A stretch of 64,000 nucleotides of DNA from Ophiocordyceps camponoti-saundersi (nom. inval.) (lineage: Eukaryota > Ascomycota > Sordariomycetes > Hypocreales > Ophiocordycipitaceae): the NCBI GenBank assembly GCA_003339415.1, contig PDHQ01000100.1, forward strand, positions 43,631 through 107,630, read 5' to 3'. The translations under genes were made by a program, and so were the position numbers. Positions 44,523-55,519 of this stretch are shown here, in pieces (position 1 is the first letter of the stretch; each line of letters starts with the position of its first letter). A model generated the notes under the pieces. That model did not search any database. It saw nothing but the letters and a program-made list of their open reading frames with translations, and had not been told where the DNA came from.

Positions 44523-44542
44523 ATATCGCGATATCACGTGAT
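44523..44542. promoter_or_regulatory. Two abutting palindromes (ATATCGCGATAT and ATCACGTGAT)
   Basis: The sequence ATATCGCGATATCACGTGAT contains a perfect 12-bp palindrome (44523-44534) and a perfect 10-bp palindrome with a CACGTG core (44533-44542), sharing two bases. It lies midway in the 230 bp between two divergent genes (starts at 44449 and 44680). It looks like a dual control element; the CACGTG half fits a bHLH/Cbf1-type site. Confidence 0.75.
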
Positions 44543-44679
44543 GAGTGTTTTCCGCGAGTAGCAGGTGCTCCCTCGAATCTATAATGTAACGTCAGGCAGC
44601 AGCAGCCCCGAGATAGTATGTCCGTAGCAGCTTCAGGCAGCAGCAGTCCCTGTATCCAGCCCCTGTCTCCGTGCCAGTC

Positions 44680-45744
44680 ATGACGCCCACGGTCGACGTC
44701 TTCTCAACCGCGCCGGCCAGGCTGCTTGACCAGCTCAGGCAGCATCTACCTCTATCACTGACGGTCCTACGACGTCTGCAGTCGGCAGCGCAGGGAATCG
44801 GCACAAGCCCCAACTCGCAAGTACTGCTCATCTCAGACGATGATGGTGACGAGGACGGACCCTTCACTACAGCATACGCCGACTTTTCTCCCGCCCCGAA
44901 CGGCCAGACCTTCATCTTCTCAACGGTCGAGACGCGCCCTCATGACCGGGCGAGATGCAAGGCGCAGCTGATGGCCCTGGTGGATGCTCTCGCCCACCAC
45001 CAGCAAGGTCAGGAGTCTCGGAAGAGCATCCTTCTGGCGAGTCTGCACTCGGAAGTTCGCGCGTTGCTCGAGCCTACCGGGAGGCTGCATCCCCGTCCCA
45101 CCGGCTTACACGATAAGTGGCTGTTTGATGTGACCTCTCTGCCTGCAATTGAGCAAGGATTGCCTGAGGGCTTGCATTGGGGATGCGCCACGCTGGCCGA
45201 CTGTGAGACGGTTGTATCGCGGTCTGATATTCCTCGAACGCCGTAGGCAACCCCCCTTTCCCTCTCCCCTTTATGTGTTTACGCGAGTATCGGCTCTCTG
45301 CCTCCTATTTTTTTTTTTGACCTAGTCATGAACCAGAGAGTTCCTCTTCCGTCTTCCCAACGTCGTCATCAAACTCGAGGACGAGACGCCCGTGGCGTGG
45401 GTGTTCCTGGGTGAGAGTATCCGCGACTAAGGCTTGGATAGAAAGAAGACTGACTGGTGGTGCGCAGGAGTTGACGGAACCATGACCAGCATTCACTGCG
45501 AGGTACGCCATCACACGCACCTTGACTGTCCTCTTACATGCCTAAGGACAGTGATTAGGACGCGTACCGGCGCAAAGGACTTGGCAGAATCGTGACAGTG
45601 AAGTTGCTTCGGGAGAAGATTGGTTTGCTCACAGGCGACGAGAGTGACACGTTGTCAGCGGCGGATGTGTCCATCTCAAACGAAGCCAGCAAAGCCTTGT
45701 GCAGAAGCTTGAACGCACGACCCGTGTCGGTTGTCTCTTGGTGA
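44680..45744 (+). CDS. GNAT-family acetyltransferase, four exons
   Basis: Exons 44680-45242, 45337-45410, 45468-45502 and 45559-45744 give 285 aa with consistent phases. Introns are 94, 57 and 56 nt. The N-terminal half resembles the lobe seen in fungal glycine-N-acyltransferase-like GNATs (RLLDQLRQHLPLSLTVLRRL; LPEGLHWGCATLADCE; SRSDIPRTP). The C-terminal half is the GNAT fold: LPNVVIKLEDETPVAWVFLG, then DGTMTSIHCE, the CoA-binding AYRRKGLGRIVTVKL and finally SISNEASKALCRSLNARPV and SVVSW. The ORF would seem to end at a TAG within a GTAGGC donor, so exon 1 alone is misleading. The start at 44680 is the first ATG; a GTG three codons earlier is unlikely. The substrate is unknown. It shares a short promoter with the Artemis-like gene. 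Confidence 0.72.
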
Positions 45745-46147
45745 GCAAGACCCTGAATTTCCTCATATTATGATGTAGGTGATTGCGTGCTGAGACACAC
45801 TAAAGGGTCCATTTTGATCTGCAACACGTGCAGAGCCATGTGTAGGCAGCCTTCTGAGCGCGGTAAGATGTAGTCGCCAGTTTCGAGTGGTTGAAGACTG
45901 AGGAGTTCGTAGTCGAAGTTGGGTCCGATCCGCACTTCATACCCAGTAACAACATTTGGGCTTGTCTGTCTTTCACTGCGGCTCCGGGAGCTCCTGGAAT
46001 AGGGAGCGGGCAGACGACCTTTGAACATGTCATTACTTGGATAGGACAATAGACAGCCGAGTTATTAAGAGCCAACTGGTTCTCAGCTCAGGTCATCTTC
46101 CGGCCCTATCTTCGTTGGAAACGATCCTTTTCCCATTTTCGAGGGAC
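45745..46147. other. Intergenic spacer with a doubtful minus-strand ORF
   Basis: 403 bp between convergent gene ends. A minus-strand frame (46049-45768, 93 codons) contains the phrase LETGDYILPRSEGCLHMALHV, which reads more protein-like than most intergenic ORFs. It shows no domain, so I treat it only as a possible gene fragment or exon. Confidence 0.3.
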
Positions 46148-47362
46148 TCATGATGTTTGTTGGTGGACGACGTCTCTTGCTTTCTTCTCCTTTGGCTTTG
46201 ATGGCTGTGAGGACTCTTCCGAAGCATTGCCAGCAGTTCCCCCATCGTCTCTTGGCATAAGCACTTCTGCATCTCTTTGGCTCTGAGAGCCCTTGCTGGA
46301 GATGTTGCCGAGCTTCATCTTCTCCTCGGCTTCTTCCGCGTCGACCTGATTCGCACTTTCGCCCTGGCTGGAGACGCCATCGCTATCAGCCGTCTCATTC
46401 GACTCCTCGACTCCTTCTTTCTTCCGTTCCTCATTCTTCACAACATGTCGAGAAGTTTCGTCTCCCCCTCTACTGGCCTTTTTCCGCCCATGTGCCGAAG
46501 TAGAAGAGGAAGAAGAAGGGGCAAGTACAGCTCCCTCTTGAGCCCTCACAGCCTCCTCTTGAACAGCGTACCTCTCAGCCGCCTCGTGAGCGCGTCGAAA
46601 GGTAGTCTGAGACTCCCATCCGTACCTCGCGAGCCAGTACATAGCCATAAGGGGACCGGTGACGAGACCGAGGATTCCTCCCAGTAGAAGCTTGTAAACC
46701 TGGGGCGTCCACACCTTATTAAAGTAATAATCGCCATCAGCATGACGGTGACCAATCCCAGCCAAGATGCCGACGGAAATAGGCCAGAAGAGAAAGAAGG
46801 AAGCGACGGCGAACAAAAGACCGCGTATCACGAGCTGGATCAGCGGCACGACACCCCAGAAGCGCATCGGCGGCGTCCCCAGTTGCGAATCCTTGGGAAG
46901 CATGAAGAAGGATCGTAGGAGGCTATTCTTCGGCTCCCGTATCCAGCCTATGGACTGGACGGAGCCGTGGTTGACATCGTGCGCCACCAGCGTCGTCTCA
47001 ATAAGCCATGTGATGAGACATTGAACGAAGATGGTGACGACGCCGTCGCCGGCAAGCGTGTTAGCCAGCTGGAATAGCCGAACGGGGTCCTTGTCCGTGT
47101 CTGCCCTGCTGTACATGGCGTAGGCGATTCCGAAGTTGATGCCTCCGGAAAGGATCAAACCGCCGAGGCCGTCGAGGATAAAGATGTAGAAGAACTGGTA
47201 GGCCGTGAGTTTGCGACTTGGCTCGAGTCTGCGGTGTAAGACGATGGTTTGTTCTTGGTCACCCATTCGACTCTCCTCATCATGATGACGAGGATCTTGC
47301 TCCTTTTCACTCTTCTTTTCCCAAACCAGCGATTTGAACTTGTCGAGCCAGTCCATTGTCAT
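46148..47362 (-). CDS. Four-helix fungal membrane protein with acidic disordered tail
   Basis: The 404-aa intronless protein has four clear membrane helices: about residues 53-83 (FFYIFILDGLGGLILSGGIN), 97-124 (AGDGVVTIFVQCLITWLIE), 168-203 (VVPLIQLVIRGLLFAVASFF) and 224-246 (LLLGGILGLVTGPLMAMYW). It keeps polar residues conserved-looking for this kind of protein: the DG pairs in the first helices and a HRHADGDYYFNKVWTPQVY loop. The C-terminal 150 residues are disordered, Ser/Lys/Glu-rich. I think it belongs to an uncharacterised fungal membrane family (DUF2456 is my best guess, low confidence). No function can be assigned. The start at 47362 (MTMDWLDKF) is the first ATG. Confidence 0.72.
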   Translation of the reverse strand: MTMDWLDKFKSLVWEKKSEKEQDPRHHDEESRMGDQEQTIVLHRRLEPSRKLTAYQFFYIFILDGLGGLILSGGINFGIAYAMYSRADTDKDPVRLFQLANTLAGDGVVTIFVQCLITWLIETTLVAHDVNHGSVQSIGWIREPKNSLLRSFFMLPKDSQLGTPPMRFWGVVPLIQLVIRGLLFAVASFFLFWPISVGILAGIGHRHADGDYYFNKVWTPQVYKLLLGGILGLVTGPLMAMYWLARYGWESQTTFRRAHEAAERYAVQEEAVRAQEGAVLAPSSSSSTSAHGRKKASRGGDETSRHVVKNEERKKEGVEESNETADSDGVSSQGESANQVDAEEAEEKMKLGNISSKGSQSQRDAEVLMPRDDGGTAGNASEESSQPSKPKEKKARDVVHQQTS

Positions 47363-49656
47363 GATCCCGTGTTGATTCTTCCTCGTGTCGGTTTACACTG
47401 TTGCCCTTCCTTTACTGGTTGAATAAGAGGTTATCCGAATATCGACTTTTCTTTCTGACACATGAGATGAAAGATGATGAATTAAATAAAGCAAAAAGTA
47501 AGAAAAAAACGGAAAGAAAGAAAAGGTAAGAAGAAAGAGGGAAATCAGGTCTCTGTTAAGAGTCTTGTGTGTGTGTATATTGCCGTTGTTGCAGCTTACA
47601 AGGCAGAGCATACGAATGAACGAGTCGGTGCGCGAAACAATCGAGCGACATAGCTCAAAAGAAGACGATCCAAAAGCCCATCATAGCAATTCTCGAAAAA
47701 GAAAATAAACACACGTTAGACGGGTGAAGGGAAGAAAGAGAAAGTCTAACGGCCCGAGTTCAAAAACGGTTTGGGAGGGGGGGGTATGGATGGAAGATGG
47801 TGAGGCACCGGTCCCTCGATGAAAAAGAAAGGGACTATCCGAAGATCAGAAGAACAGACCTGAAGAAGAATCTAACTAAAATAAGTCTCCCTAAACCTAA
47901 AGAGAGAGAGAGAGAAGAAACAAAGGGGGTAAAGGGGGGGAAGAGGATGTAGGAAATAACCCATCTCTACCCATCCATGACTCAACCCTGTTCATGACTT
48001 GTGAGAGGTTGTATGTAAGTATATATTTCTGAAAGAGCCCGCCTATCCCGAACTGAAGGGATGGATATATGGATAGATGGATGGATGGATGGACGGACGG
48101 GGAGAACGGGGGATACACACAATGGGATAACGCCAAGAGGGTCCGATGCTTTCCGAGAAACGGCTAGTTCTTCTTTAAAATCGGTGCGGAGACGCCCGGA
48201 GAGCCGGTAGTTGCTAGCTAGTTAGTAGGCCGGGAGATGATGCATGGTTCGATATCATGCACGATCAATAGAACGAACGGCTCTATGCGGTCGTTGATGC
48301 CTTTCTTCTTTTAATCTCTCCTCCTTGTTCTCGTTAATTCCCTCTTCTATATCAAGAGCCTAGCTTGTAAGTGTAACTGGCTTAACATCTGGTCTCGTCA
48401 CTTACACACATACATACACACACATGTCTCTCTCTCTCTCTCTCTCTTCGCTCCCGAGTTTCATCTTTTCTTCCGTCAGGGGGTTAGTCTGTCACCTGTC
48501 TCCTCCCATCTACCCATCCATCCACCCATCCATCCATGTATGTATGTATGTAAGTAGAGCCTTCCTATTCTTCCCCCCCTCTATTCACACACATACTCCA
48601 TCTCCCCGTCTCATAAGCCAGTCCAAGTCTATTCTCTCTCTCTACCCACACAAACCATGTCAGTCCTTCCATGTAACCAGTTTCTATATTTACCCAGAAA
48701 AGATATTCATAAAGAACAAGTTGAAAAAATCACGGAGACAATAATGTCAAAGACAGGAGAGAAAAAAAAGGGGGGGGGAGAGGAGAAATGGAGGGTCCGA
48801 GCAAGGTCATGCCCATCTTCTCCGGCGACTTTTCTTTTTCTTCTTTCCCTATGCATAGGCCTCTTACATAGTCCGATCTGACTCGCGTCATCGGAAAATC
48901 ATCTAGATAAAGGGGGGTGCGAGTTAAAGAAGCTCTTCTCTCGCCATCACACACAGACAAACATACCCCTAAATCCCAACCCCTGGACAAGATTCACCAT
49001 AAGAAGAAGACAAAAAGAAAGTCTAGAAGAAAACAAGGAGAGTCAGTGCTCCTTCGTCCAGCCATTAATCAAGACACTAGCAACGTATGTATGTATGTAG
49101 GCAGGCAGGCAGTATGTATGCAAGTCACGTCCCACTCGTCAAGAGTCAAGCAACAAGACAGGCCCTGGTTTCAGCTTTGACCCTCGCTGCTAAACCGGTT
49201 TCCACATATTTCCACCTCAACAACCAGGTAGTTACTAGTTAAACAACTATCCGTAGAGAGCCGACTTTCTCCTCTCAACTATCCCATGTGGCAAAGACAC
49301 CTCACTCACACCCATCAGATGGCATCTGTATGATGCATCAACCGTGATCCTACCTAGCAAAGCCATAGATATACATACATACATACCTACCTGGATAGCA
49401 TCAGGCACAACGTCCACTTTGCTTGCTACTCCCTACCAGCCGATCCCTCCCTCGCTTGAAACTATTTCCCTTGCCATGAACTTCTCCAGCAAGCGGAGAG
49501 GCTGAAAATTCGATAGTCTCCAATCTCCCATACAACCCAAGACGAGGAAGATCCCCACCTCCTTTACCAACCCCCTCTCCTAATCCTACCCAACTTCAGC
49601 TGGCACATATAGCCATCTAGACAAACAAAGGTGGAGTCTTCATCTTCCATGCCCTC
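47363..49656. other. Intergenic region with simple repeats
   Basis: About 2.3 kb, mostly AG/CT-rich with a (GGAT)n block near 48059-48096, (CT)n at 48427-48446, TATGTATG near 48538 and 49085 and TACATACA near 49375. There is no supported gene; long 5' or 3' untranslated regions of the flanking genes may occupy part of it. Confidence 0.55.
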
Positions 49657-51041
49657 TCAAGTTTGCAGCGGCTTGGCAAGCACCAGCTCCCTCTTCCTGC
49701 CACTGCTGCCGTGCGTGCTACCGCCCCCGCCGCGGCTGCTGCTCCTCTCGCGAGATTCCTTCTCCTTATTCCGAAAGACGGCCTTGAGCATGTTGTCTCC
49801 CTGACGCGACGGCTTCGGTCGAAATACGAGATCGAGGGAATTCCCCTTGCCGCCCTCTTCGATAGCCCTGACACTGCCAGCCCTGCTGGAGCGTCTGCTC
49901 CGTCCATCCCTGTCGACGGCGACCTTGTCTCCCCGGCGACGAGACGACGACGATGTCGACGACGAGGTTCTGCCGCTGCGGTGCGACCTGACGTCGAGAT
50001 CATCCTTCGCATACCTGCTTCCCGCGCGAGTCGCCCGATCGGCCTCGGGCGTGATGAGCTCCAGGTCGGCGCTCTCGTCCGAAGACATGATCCCACGTCG
50101 CCAGTTATCGATGCTCCCCAGCTGATCGTCCACGACCAAAGCCTCGTCCATCCGGCCGTCGTCGTCCCTGGTCATGTCGGGGGCGGGTTTGCTAGAAGGG
50201 AGTAGCGGTCGATCCTCGTGAATGCGCTTCACAATCTTCCAACCGCCAAACATGACGACGGTAACCCCCACGGCAATCGTAGTGCCGATGAGAAACTGCG
50301 GCGAAGCGAGCAGCGCAAACACAGCCGGCGATCCGCTCTTCAACAGGCTCACAAAGGCAGGCGACATCTTGGCCACGGCCGAAGACAGGTCCGCCAGCGT
50401 CAGCGCCACCTCCGCTGCCGCGTCCGGCTTCTCCTGTAGATTGCGGATGATGGAGCCGGCCGAGTGCTGCAGACAATGCGCCTCGTCCAGCAGCTTCTCC
50501 ACCCGGCCGACGAGCCGCCGAGCCCGCTGCTGGCCATCTTCGTGACGAGGGTCGAGGTCGGTCCGATCGGCCAGGTCGGGCGGTACGTTGCCGTACGCCA
50601 GATCCATGTCGATTGCATCGTGACGAATCGTAGGCGCCGAGGAGCGACGCGCCGATGGACCAGACACGACGCTCGACGTCTCGCTGTGCGTTCTGAGGTT
50701 GTCCTCCGTCAGAGCCGGTCGGTCATGTTCACGTCGGTGCCGGCGATGGCGATGACGGTGCCGAACCGCCTCGTCATCGTCGGCGTCGTCGTCGTCGTAC
50801 TTGCTTCGAGACGGGGCGATGCTACGGCTCGCGTCAAACGTCTGCGCTCGCTTCACCGACTGTAGCTCCGCCTTTTTCTCGTCGTATGCGCCCTTGGCCT
50901 CCTTGAAGATGGAGAAGAGCTTCTTGCCCTGCTCACGTCCGACTTCAGCCCGGTTTTCCTTTCCAGAGAGGCGCGCGCACGTACCGAGCTGATGATCTTA
51001 CCTGAATTATTGACGATGGTCACCGTCTGCTGGAGAGGCAT
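49657..51041 (-). CDS. Conserved fungal protein with a single central membrane segment
   Basis: Two exons on the minus strand, 51041-50985 and 50928-49657, joined by a 56-nt intron (GTACGT donor, GAGCAG acceptor, phase 0), give 442 aa. The join creates the N-terminus MPLQQTVTIVNNSGKIISS followed by GKKLFSIFKEAKGAYDEKKA, a signature shared by a conserved but uncharacterised ascomycete family. A basic low-complexity zone (HRHRHRRHRR) precedes a helical region (RRLVGRVEKLLDEAHCLQHS) and one hydrophobic segment, FLIGTTIAVGVTVVMFGGWK, near residues 220-240. The C-terminus is Arg/Ser-rich (RRRG, RSSRAGS). I can give no function. The exon-1 phrase TIVNNSGK is conserved-looking and argues for the splice. 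Confidence 0.72.
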
Positions 51042-51924
51042 CTTGATGCTGCTTGGCCCCGAGAGTCGGAGTCTGGTGACGAGGAGGAGATGTGAGAGAT
51101 TAATCTATGTATGTATGCACTATGTAGGAGTATGTATGAGAGAGTAGGTACCCACGTCTTGAAGGCGGTCTGTCTGTACATCCGTAGCCTGTCTTGTCAT
51201 CCGTACCTGTATATCCGTAGTAATCTTGGGTCGCGACCACAACACCCTCCCTGTCTGCGTCTGCCACTACCAAGGTCCCTAACTCCTAAGGCATCGGCAT
51301 TTCTTTAGTCCATCGGGTATCGACACGTCACAGCCTGATTGAAGAGAAGTTGCTATTCCCTGTTTTCTTCAGCTTACTACGAGCCTACTCCGTCGTTATA
51401 CGTCGTTATCGTCGTCGCTACCCAATCCTGCGCTTCGACGACGTCACTCAGCACATCTATGTATATCCGTGTACGCGCGCGTGTGTGTATACAGATGTGC
51501 GTTGTGTATGTGTGTGTATGTATTCGTACTGTAATTCATCATCTCTTCCTTCTCTCTCCTTTTTCTGCCACTTGTTGGATGCCATAAAAGTCCTCGACAA
51601 CAACCCTGCCGCTCACACTAATCCCTGCGGCACCCAAGCAATGCCCCTTAGTCGTCCTCCAATGGTGTTAGTAGGTAGGTATTATGATGCTGCCACATCG
51701 TCCCTCGTCATGTGTCTTGATCGTATCCCTCCTTCGAACTGCCCCTCCTCTGCCGGGAGTCTCTGCTGCCGGAGAAGAGGTGAAATCATGCAAGGGAAAG
51801 AAATGACCGGGACAAGATCAATGAGAATGTAAAAAGTAACAAGAGAATAAGAAGGACCTTCATCATGCTTGCTGTCGTCGTGCCGTTGCGAAAATAAGTC
51901 ATGTTTTCCTTTGAAATCGTGACG
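51042..51924. other. Intergenic region, no supported gene
   Basis: 883 bp, with TATGTATG words and three TATCCGTA-type words at about 51180-51225. I see no gene or structural element. Confidence 0.5.
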
Positions 51925-54900
51925 CTATATCGCGCCGTCCTCGACCACCTCGACCCCATCGCCGTCGAGTAAGATCCGTTTACCCAGCTCCTCTGGGGGC
52001 TGCCCGTCTCGGATGGCGCCAAAGTCCAGAATCTGAAATCAAAGTCAGTCAACCTCGAACCGAATCAACTCAGGCGTTTGTAACCGACCTCGACGTAGGT
52101 CAGCTGATCACGCTGCACAGCCGCCACACATCGTCTTCCGTCGAATTTGACCTGCCACACGCCGCTCAGGTCCGTGAGAAGGTCGCGAACACACTGGCCC
52201 GTGTGGACATCCCACATCTTCACCGTCTTCTCGCTGCCGCTGATGACCTTGTGGCCGTCGTGCTGAAAGCAGGTAATGGCACCCGTGTGAGCCATCAGCG
52301 TGTGGCGGCAACGTCCCGTCTCCGGTTCCCATATCCGCAGCGTCGAGTCAGCCGCCGCCGAAACCAGTCGCTCGTCACGGAGGTCCAGGAGGCCGACCAG
52401 TAGGCTGTGTCCCTCGAGCGTGTGGAGGCACGAACCGGAGCCCAGATCCCATATCTTGACCAGAGAATCCATCGATCCCGATATGCAACGGTTCCGCTCG
52501 TGGTCCAACACAACCGAGTAAACCTTTTGCGTGTGTCCGCGGAGAATGTGCAGCGAATCTCCGGTGCTGATGCGCCACACCCGTACAGTGCAGTCGTACG
52601 AACCACTTACCAGCGTGTCGCCGTGGGCCGAGATGGCACGCACCGAATGTGAGTGGCCCATGAGGGCGCGGATAAAGTACGGGCAGTCCGACTCTTGGGC
52701 CGGCGGGTGCGTCTGGATGTATCGCCGCGAACCAATCTCGGGCAGCCGCCATACCCGCAGCTGGCTGTCGCGCGATCCCGTAATGATGAGTGGCTTCTCC
52801 GGCCGGATCATGGGGCGGCCAGCTGCGTCTCTACCCGTCTCCGTCGGCATGAGGATCTGGAGGCAGCGGACGGTGCTGGTGTGACCGTAAAAGACTTGCT
52901 GGCAGAGCCCGCGCTCCATGTCCCAGACGCGCACCGACCGGTCCGTCGAGCCGGACACGAGGATGTTGCCCTCGTACTGCAGCGCCCACACGCCACCCTC
53001 GTGACCCTCGAGCTTCTTGCGCAACTTGCCCGTCTTTGTGTCGTATATGTGGATCAGCGTGTCGTCGCTGCCCGTGATGATCTTGTCATTGTCGAACTGC
53101 AGGCAAGTGATGACATGCCGCGGGTGCGCCGCGAACGCCACGTGCGAGGGCTTGACATCGTCACTCGTCCAGTTCCGACGGATCATATGGTGCCTGCGAT
53201 ACAGCGACTTGAACAGATGAAGTTGGCGGAGGCTCGGCAGGCCTATCTTAGGATCGGGCACGGCCAAAGCCGCGGCGTTGGCAGCCGAGAGGGGGCCCTC
53301 AGATTTGTGCTGCCTTGCTTCGGGTTGGCCAGTGTGTTCCCGCGGCTGCCCGGCCGCCGCGCGTCGTTTCGACCGCTCAGACGCCGAGTAAGCATTAAGA
53401 CCACGTTTTCGCTTCGACGACCTGAGCCTGGGCAGTGCCGTGGCACTCTGTCGGAGGTTCCGCGTGAGCTCATACTCGGACGAAGTCAGGCGACTTTGCA
53501 TGCTGAGGTCCATCTCATAATCGGCGGTTCCGGTCGGGTCTTGCCATCCCCATCCCTGCACGACGGCCTTTGTCAGCTCGCCGGGCGGGAGGACGAAGCC
53601 GTCTCGGTCAAAGAGCTCCTTCCAGCCCGTCTCGTTCCGGTCGACCATGTTGCGCCAATGCTTAGACACTTGAGCGGCACGGCACAAGTCCCGGCAGTCG
53701 AGGTGGGAGAGCACGTTGTAGGCGAGCTCAGGCGGTAACTGCAGAAGGAAGTCGCACTTGAGAGCAGGATTGACAGTGTCTGCGATGACACGCAGCGTCG
53801 GACGCGGACACCGGCGCAAGAACTGATACATCATAAATGTCTTCATCTCCGTCCGCATCGCGTCAAAGGCCTCGAGCATCGACTGCATGTTCAACGTGAC
53901 GGGTGACGACGGCGCATCTGCAGCGTGGAGATGCTTTGCCAACCACGCATCTTCCAGCTCGCTGAAGTCGTCCCGGTCCTCGACGAGGCCCTCCTGTTTA
54001 TGCCTAGTCGCCGCTGACCAGGACGAGGCTGGATCCATAAGCGACGTGTCGAGGCCGGCCGAGACGTCATCGTCATGATCGGCCGAGGTTGGTTGGGATG
54101 CTGCCAGCGTAGGAGAGAGCCTCGGGCTAGGAAGGCTGGCATCCTGCGTGGCGACGTCGCCGACGGCAGGCCTGGGTTGCAGGCCACGTACTGACTGCTG
54201 CAGAGCCTCGTCGACGTCGACGTCGCCAAATGGAGCCGCATCGGCATCCGTAATGGGCGGTGTGGCAACATTGCTGCTGAAGACGGTAAAAGAGTCGCTG
54301 CCCGAGGGGCTGGCAGCGTTGCAGAGAGACAGCTGCGAACTGCCTTGTGCCGAGTCGGTCTGCGAGTTGCGGGGGGAATCCAGATGCGTCGAGCGTCGTC
54401 GAGCGGCGAGGACAAGATCTGACAAGTCTTTCCTCAGAGCGGTAGGGCCAGGGCCGAGTTCCGACAATTCTTTCCTCTTGGCCGTCTTCGGGAGAGGGCA
54501 GGCCGGGTGTCGTTCCGACTTTAGGCCGGCAGAGCCCGAGCCAACGCCTTCTTCGAGATGGATGGCGAACTCCGACAACTCTTCCAACTCCTTTTTCAGG
54601 GCAGCAGAGTCGGCGCCCAGCTCCGATGGATCTTTCCTCCTAGCGGTTTTCAGAAGAGCGTAGGCGGCGTCTCGTTCCGACTTGAGGGTGGTCGGGCCCG
54701 AGCCCACGCCGTCTTCGAAGCGGATGGCGATGCTGCCCTCGGGAGCGATGGAGCGGCCTGGCTTATCTGAAGCGGCGACGGAGTGAGGCGAGCCCCGCGA
54801 AGGTCGGGAAGGGGACGCGGAGGGCTGTGACATGGTTGTGTTGGAATGGGTCAGAGAATCGGCGACACTGGCGCGTGTCTGTCGAATGCGTCGGGTGTGT

Positions 54901-55519
54901 GCTCTGGGACAGCGGGAAGGCCGGTCGTGCGTCTGGCGGGCCACAGGTTCCAGCTTGAGAGCCACGGGCGTCATAGTAACTCGGGCAGATCGGCTCATCT
55001 AGAGATGAACATGGTGTCGTTAGCAAACGTGTGATGAAGGTTGGGCAAAAACCTTGGGACGCCTTCTTCCACTCGGAGCAAATCTGCGGCACCGGTATGG
55101 GAAATCCCCTCCCTTTTTTTTGACGCTGAACATGGGGCTATTCAATGCAGAGGAGGCAGAGGGGCGTAAGCATCACTCACCGGCTTGAAAGAGCCGCTGT
55201 CCTTGCCGTAATGTTCATCGACAGCTTCCTGGGAGATGTGGGGAAATTCAAGTAGTTCGGGGGGCGTTGGCTTGGTGGCGAGGGGATACTCTTTGGAGTC
55301 GAGGCTCTGGAGCGGGGTCGGATCACGGACGAAGACGGAGGGGAACTTGCGGGTAAGGCAAGTGGTTGTGGTGACGGTGCGAGTCTCGACGCACTCGCTG
55401 ACCTCAAGCTGGAAGCCGTGGCTCGGCGGCTCGGCGGCCGTGTTTGCTGGTGCCGGCTGGGCGCTCCTGGGACGACGAGACTGTCGGGCCGGACGGGCAG
55501 GCGTAGGCGAGGGCGTCAT
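51925..55519 (-). CDS. cdc4: Cdc4-type F-box/WD40 substrate adaptor of the SCF ubiquitin ligase
   Basis: Three exons on the minus strand, 55519-55181, 54998-52089 and 52032-51925, give 1118 aa (introns 182 and 56 nt, both phase 0). Exon 1 holds VTTTTCLTRKFPSVFVRD and SKEYPLATKPTPPEL, typical of fungal Cdc4 N-termini. An F-box (LPPELAYNVLSHLDCRDLCR) lies near residue 530, after which about eight WD40 repeats (735-1080) form the propeller, with GH..WD pairs such as LEGHEGGVWALQYEGN and SGSTDRSVRVWDMERG. Exon 3 adds the family's ILDFGAIRDGQPPEELGKRI. Cdc4 recruits phosphorylated substrates for ubiquitination at cell-cycle transitions. The unusual part is a 54-residue tandem duplication in the N-terminal disordered region. 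The first intron is long for the window and is the weaker call. Confidence 0.85.
54405..54728 (-). repeat. Two tandem copies of a 54-residue unit inside Cdc4
   Basis: Codons 91-144 and 145-198 of exon 2 share GVGSG, LKSER, SELG and LxKxLxxL at exactly 54-residue (162-bp) spacing. The DNA matches over long stretches but has diverged (for example ELGADSAALKKELEEL versus ELGPGPTALRKDLSDL), so the duplication is old rather than an assembly artefact. Confidence 0.88.

Noticed and set aside
40347..45744. Secondary-metabolite gene cluster around the P450
   Set aside because: The neighbours are housekeeping genes (helicase, DNA-repair nuclease, acetyltransferase), and no synthase or transporter is present.
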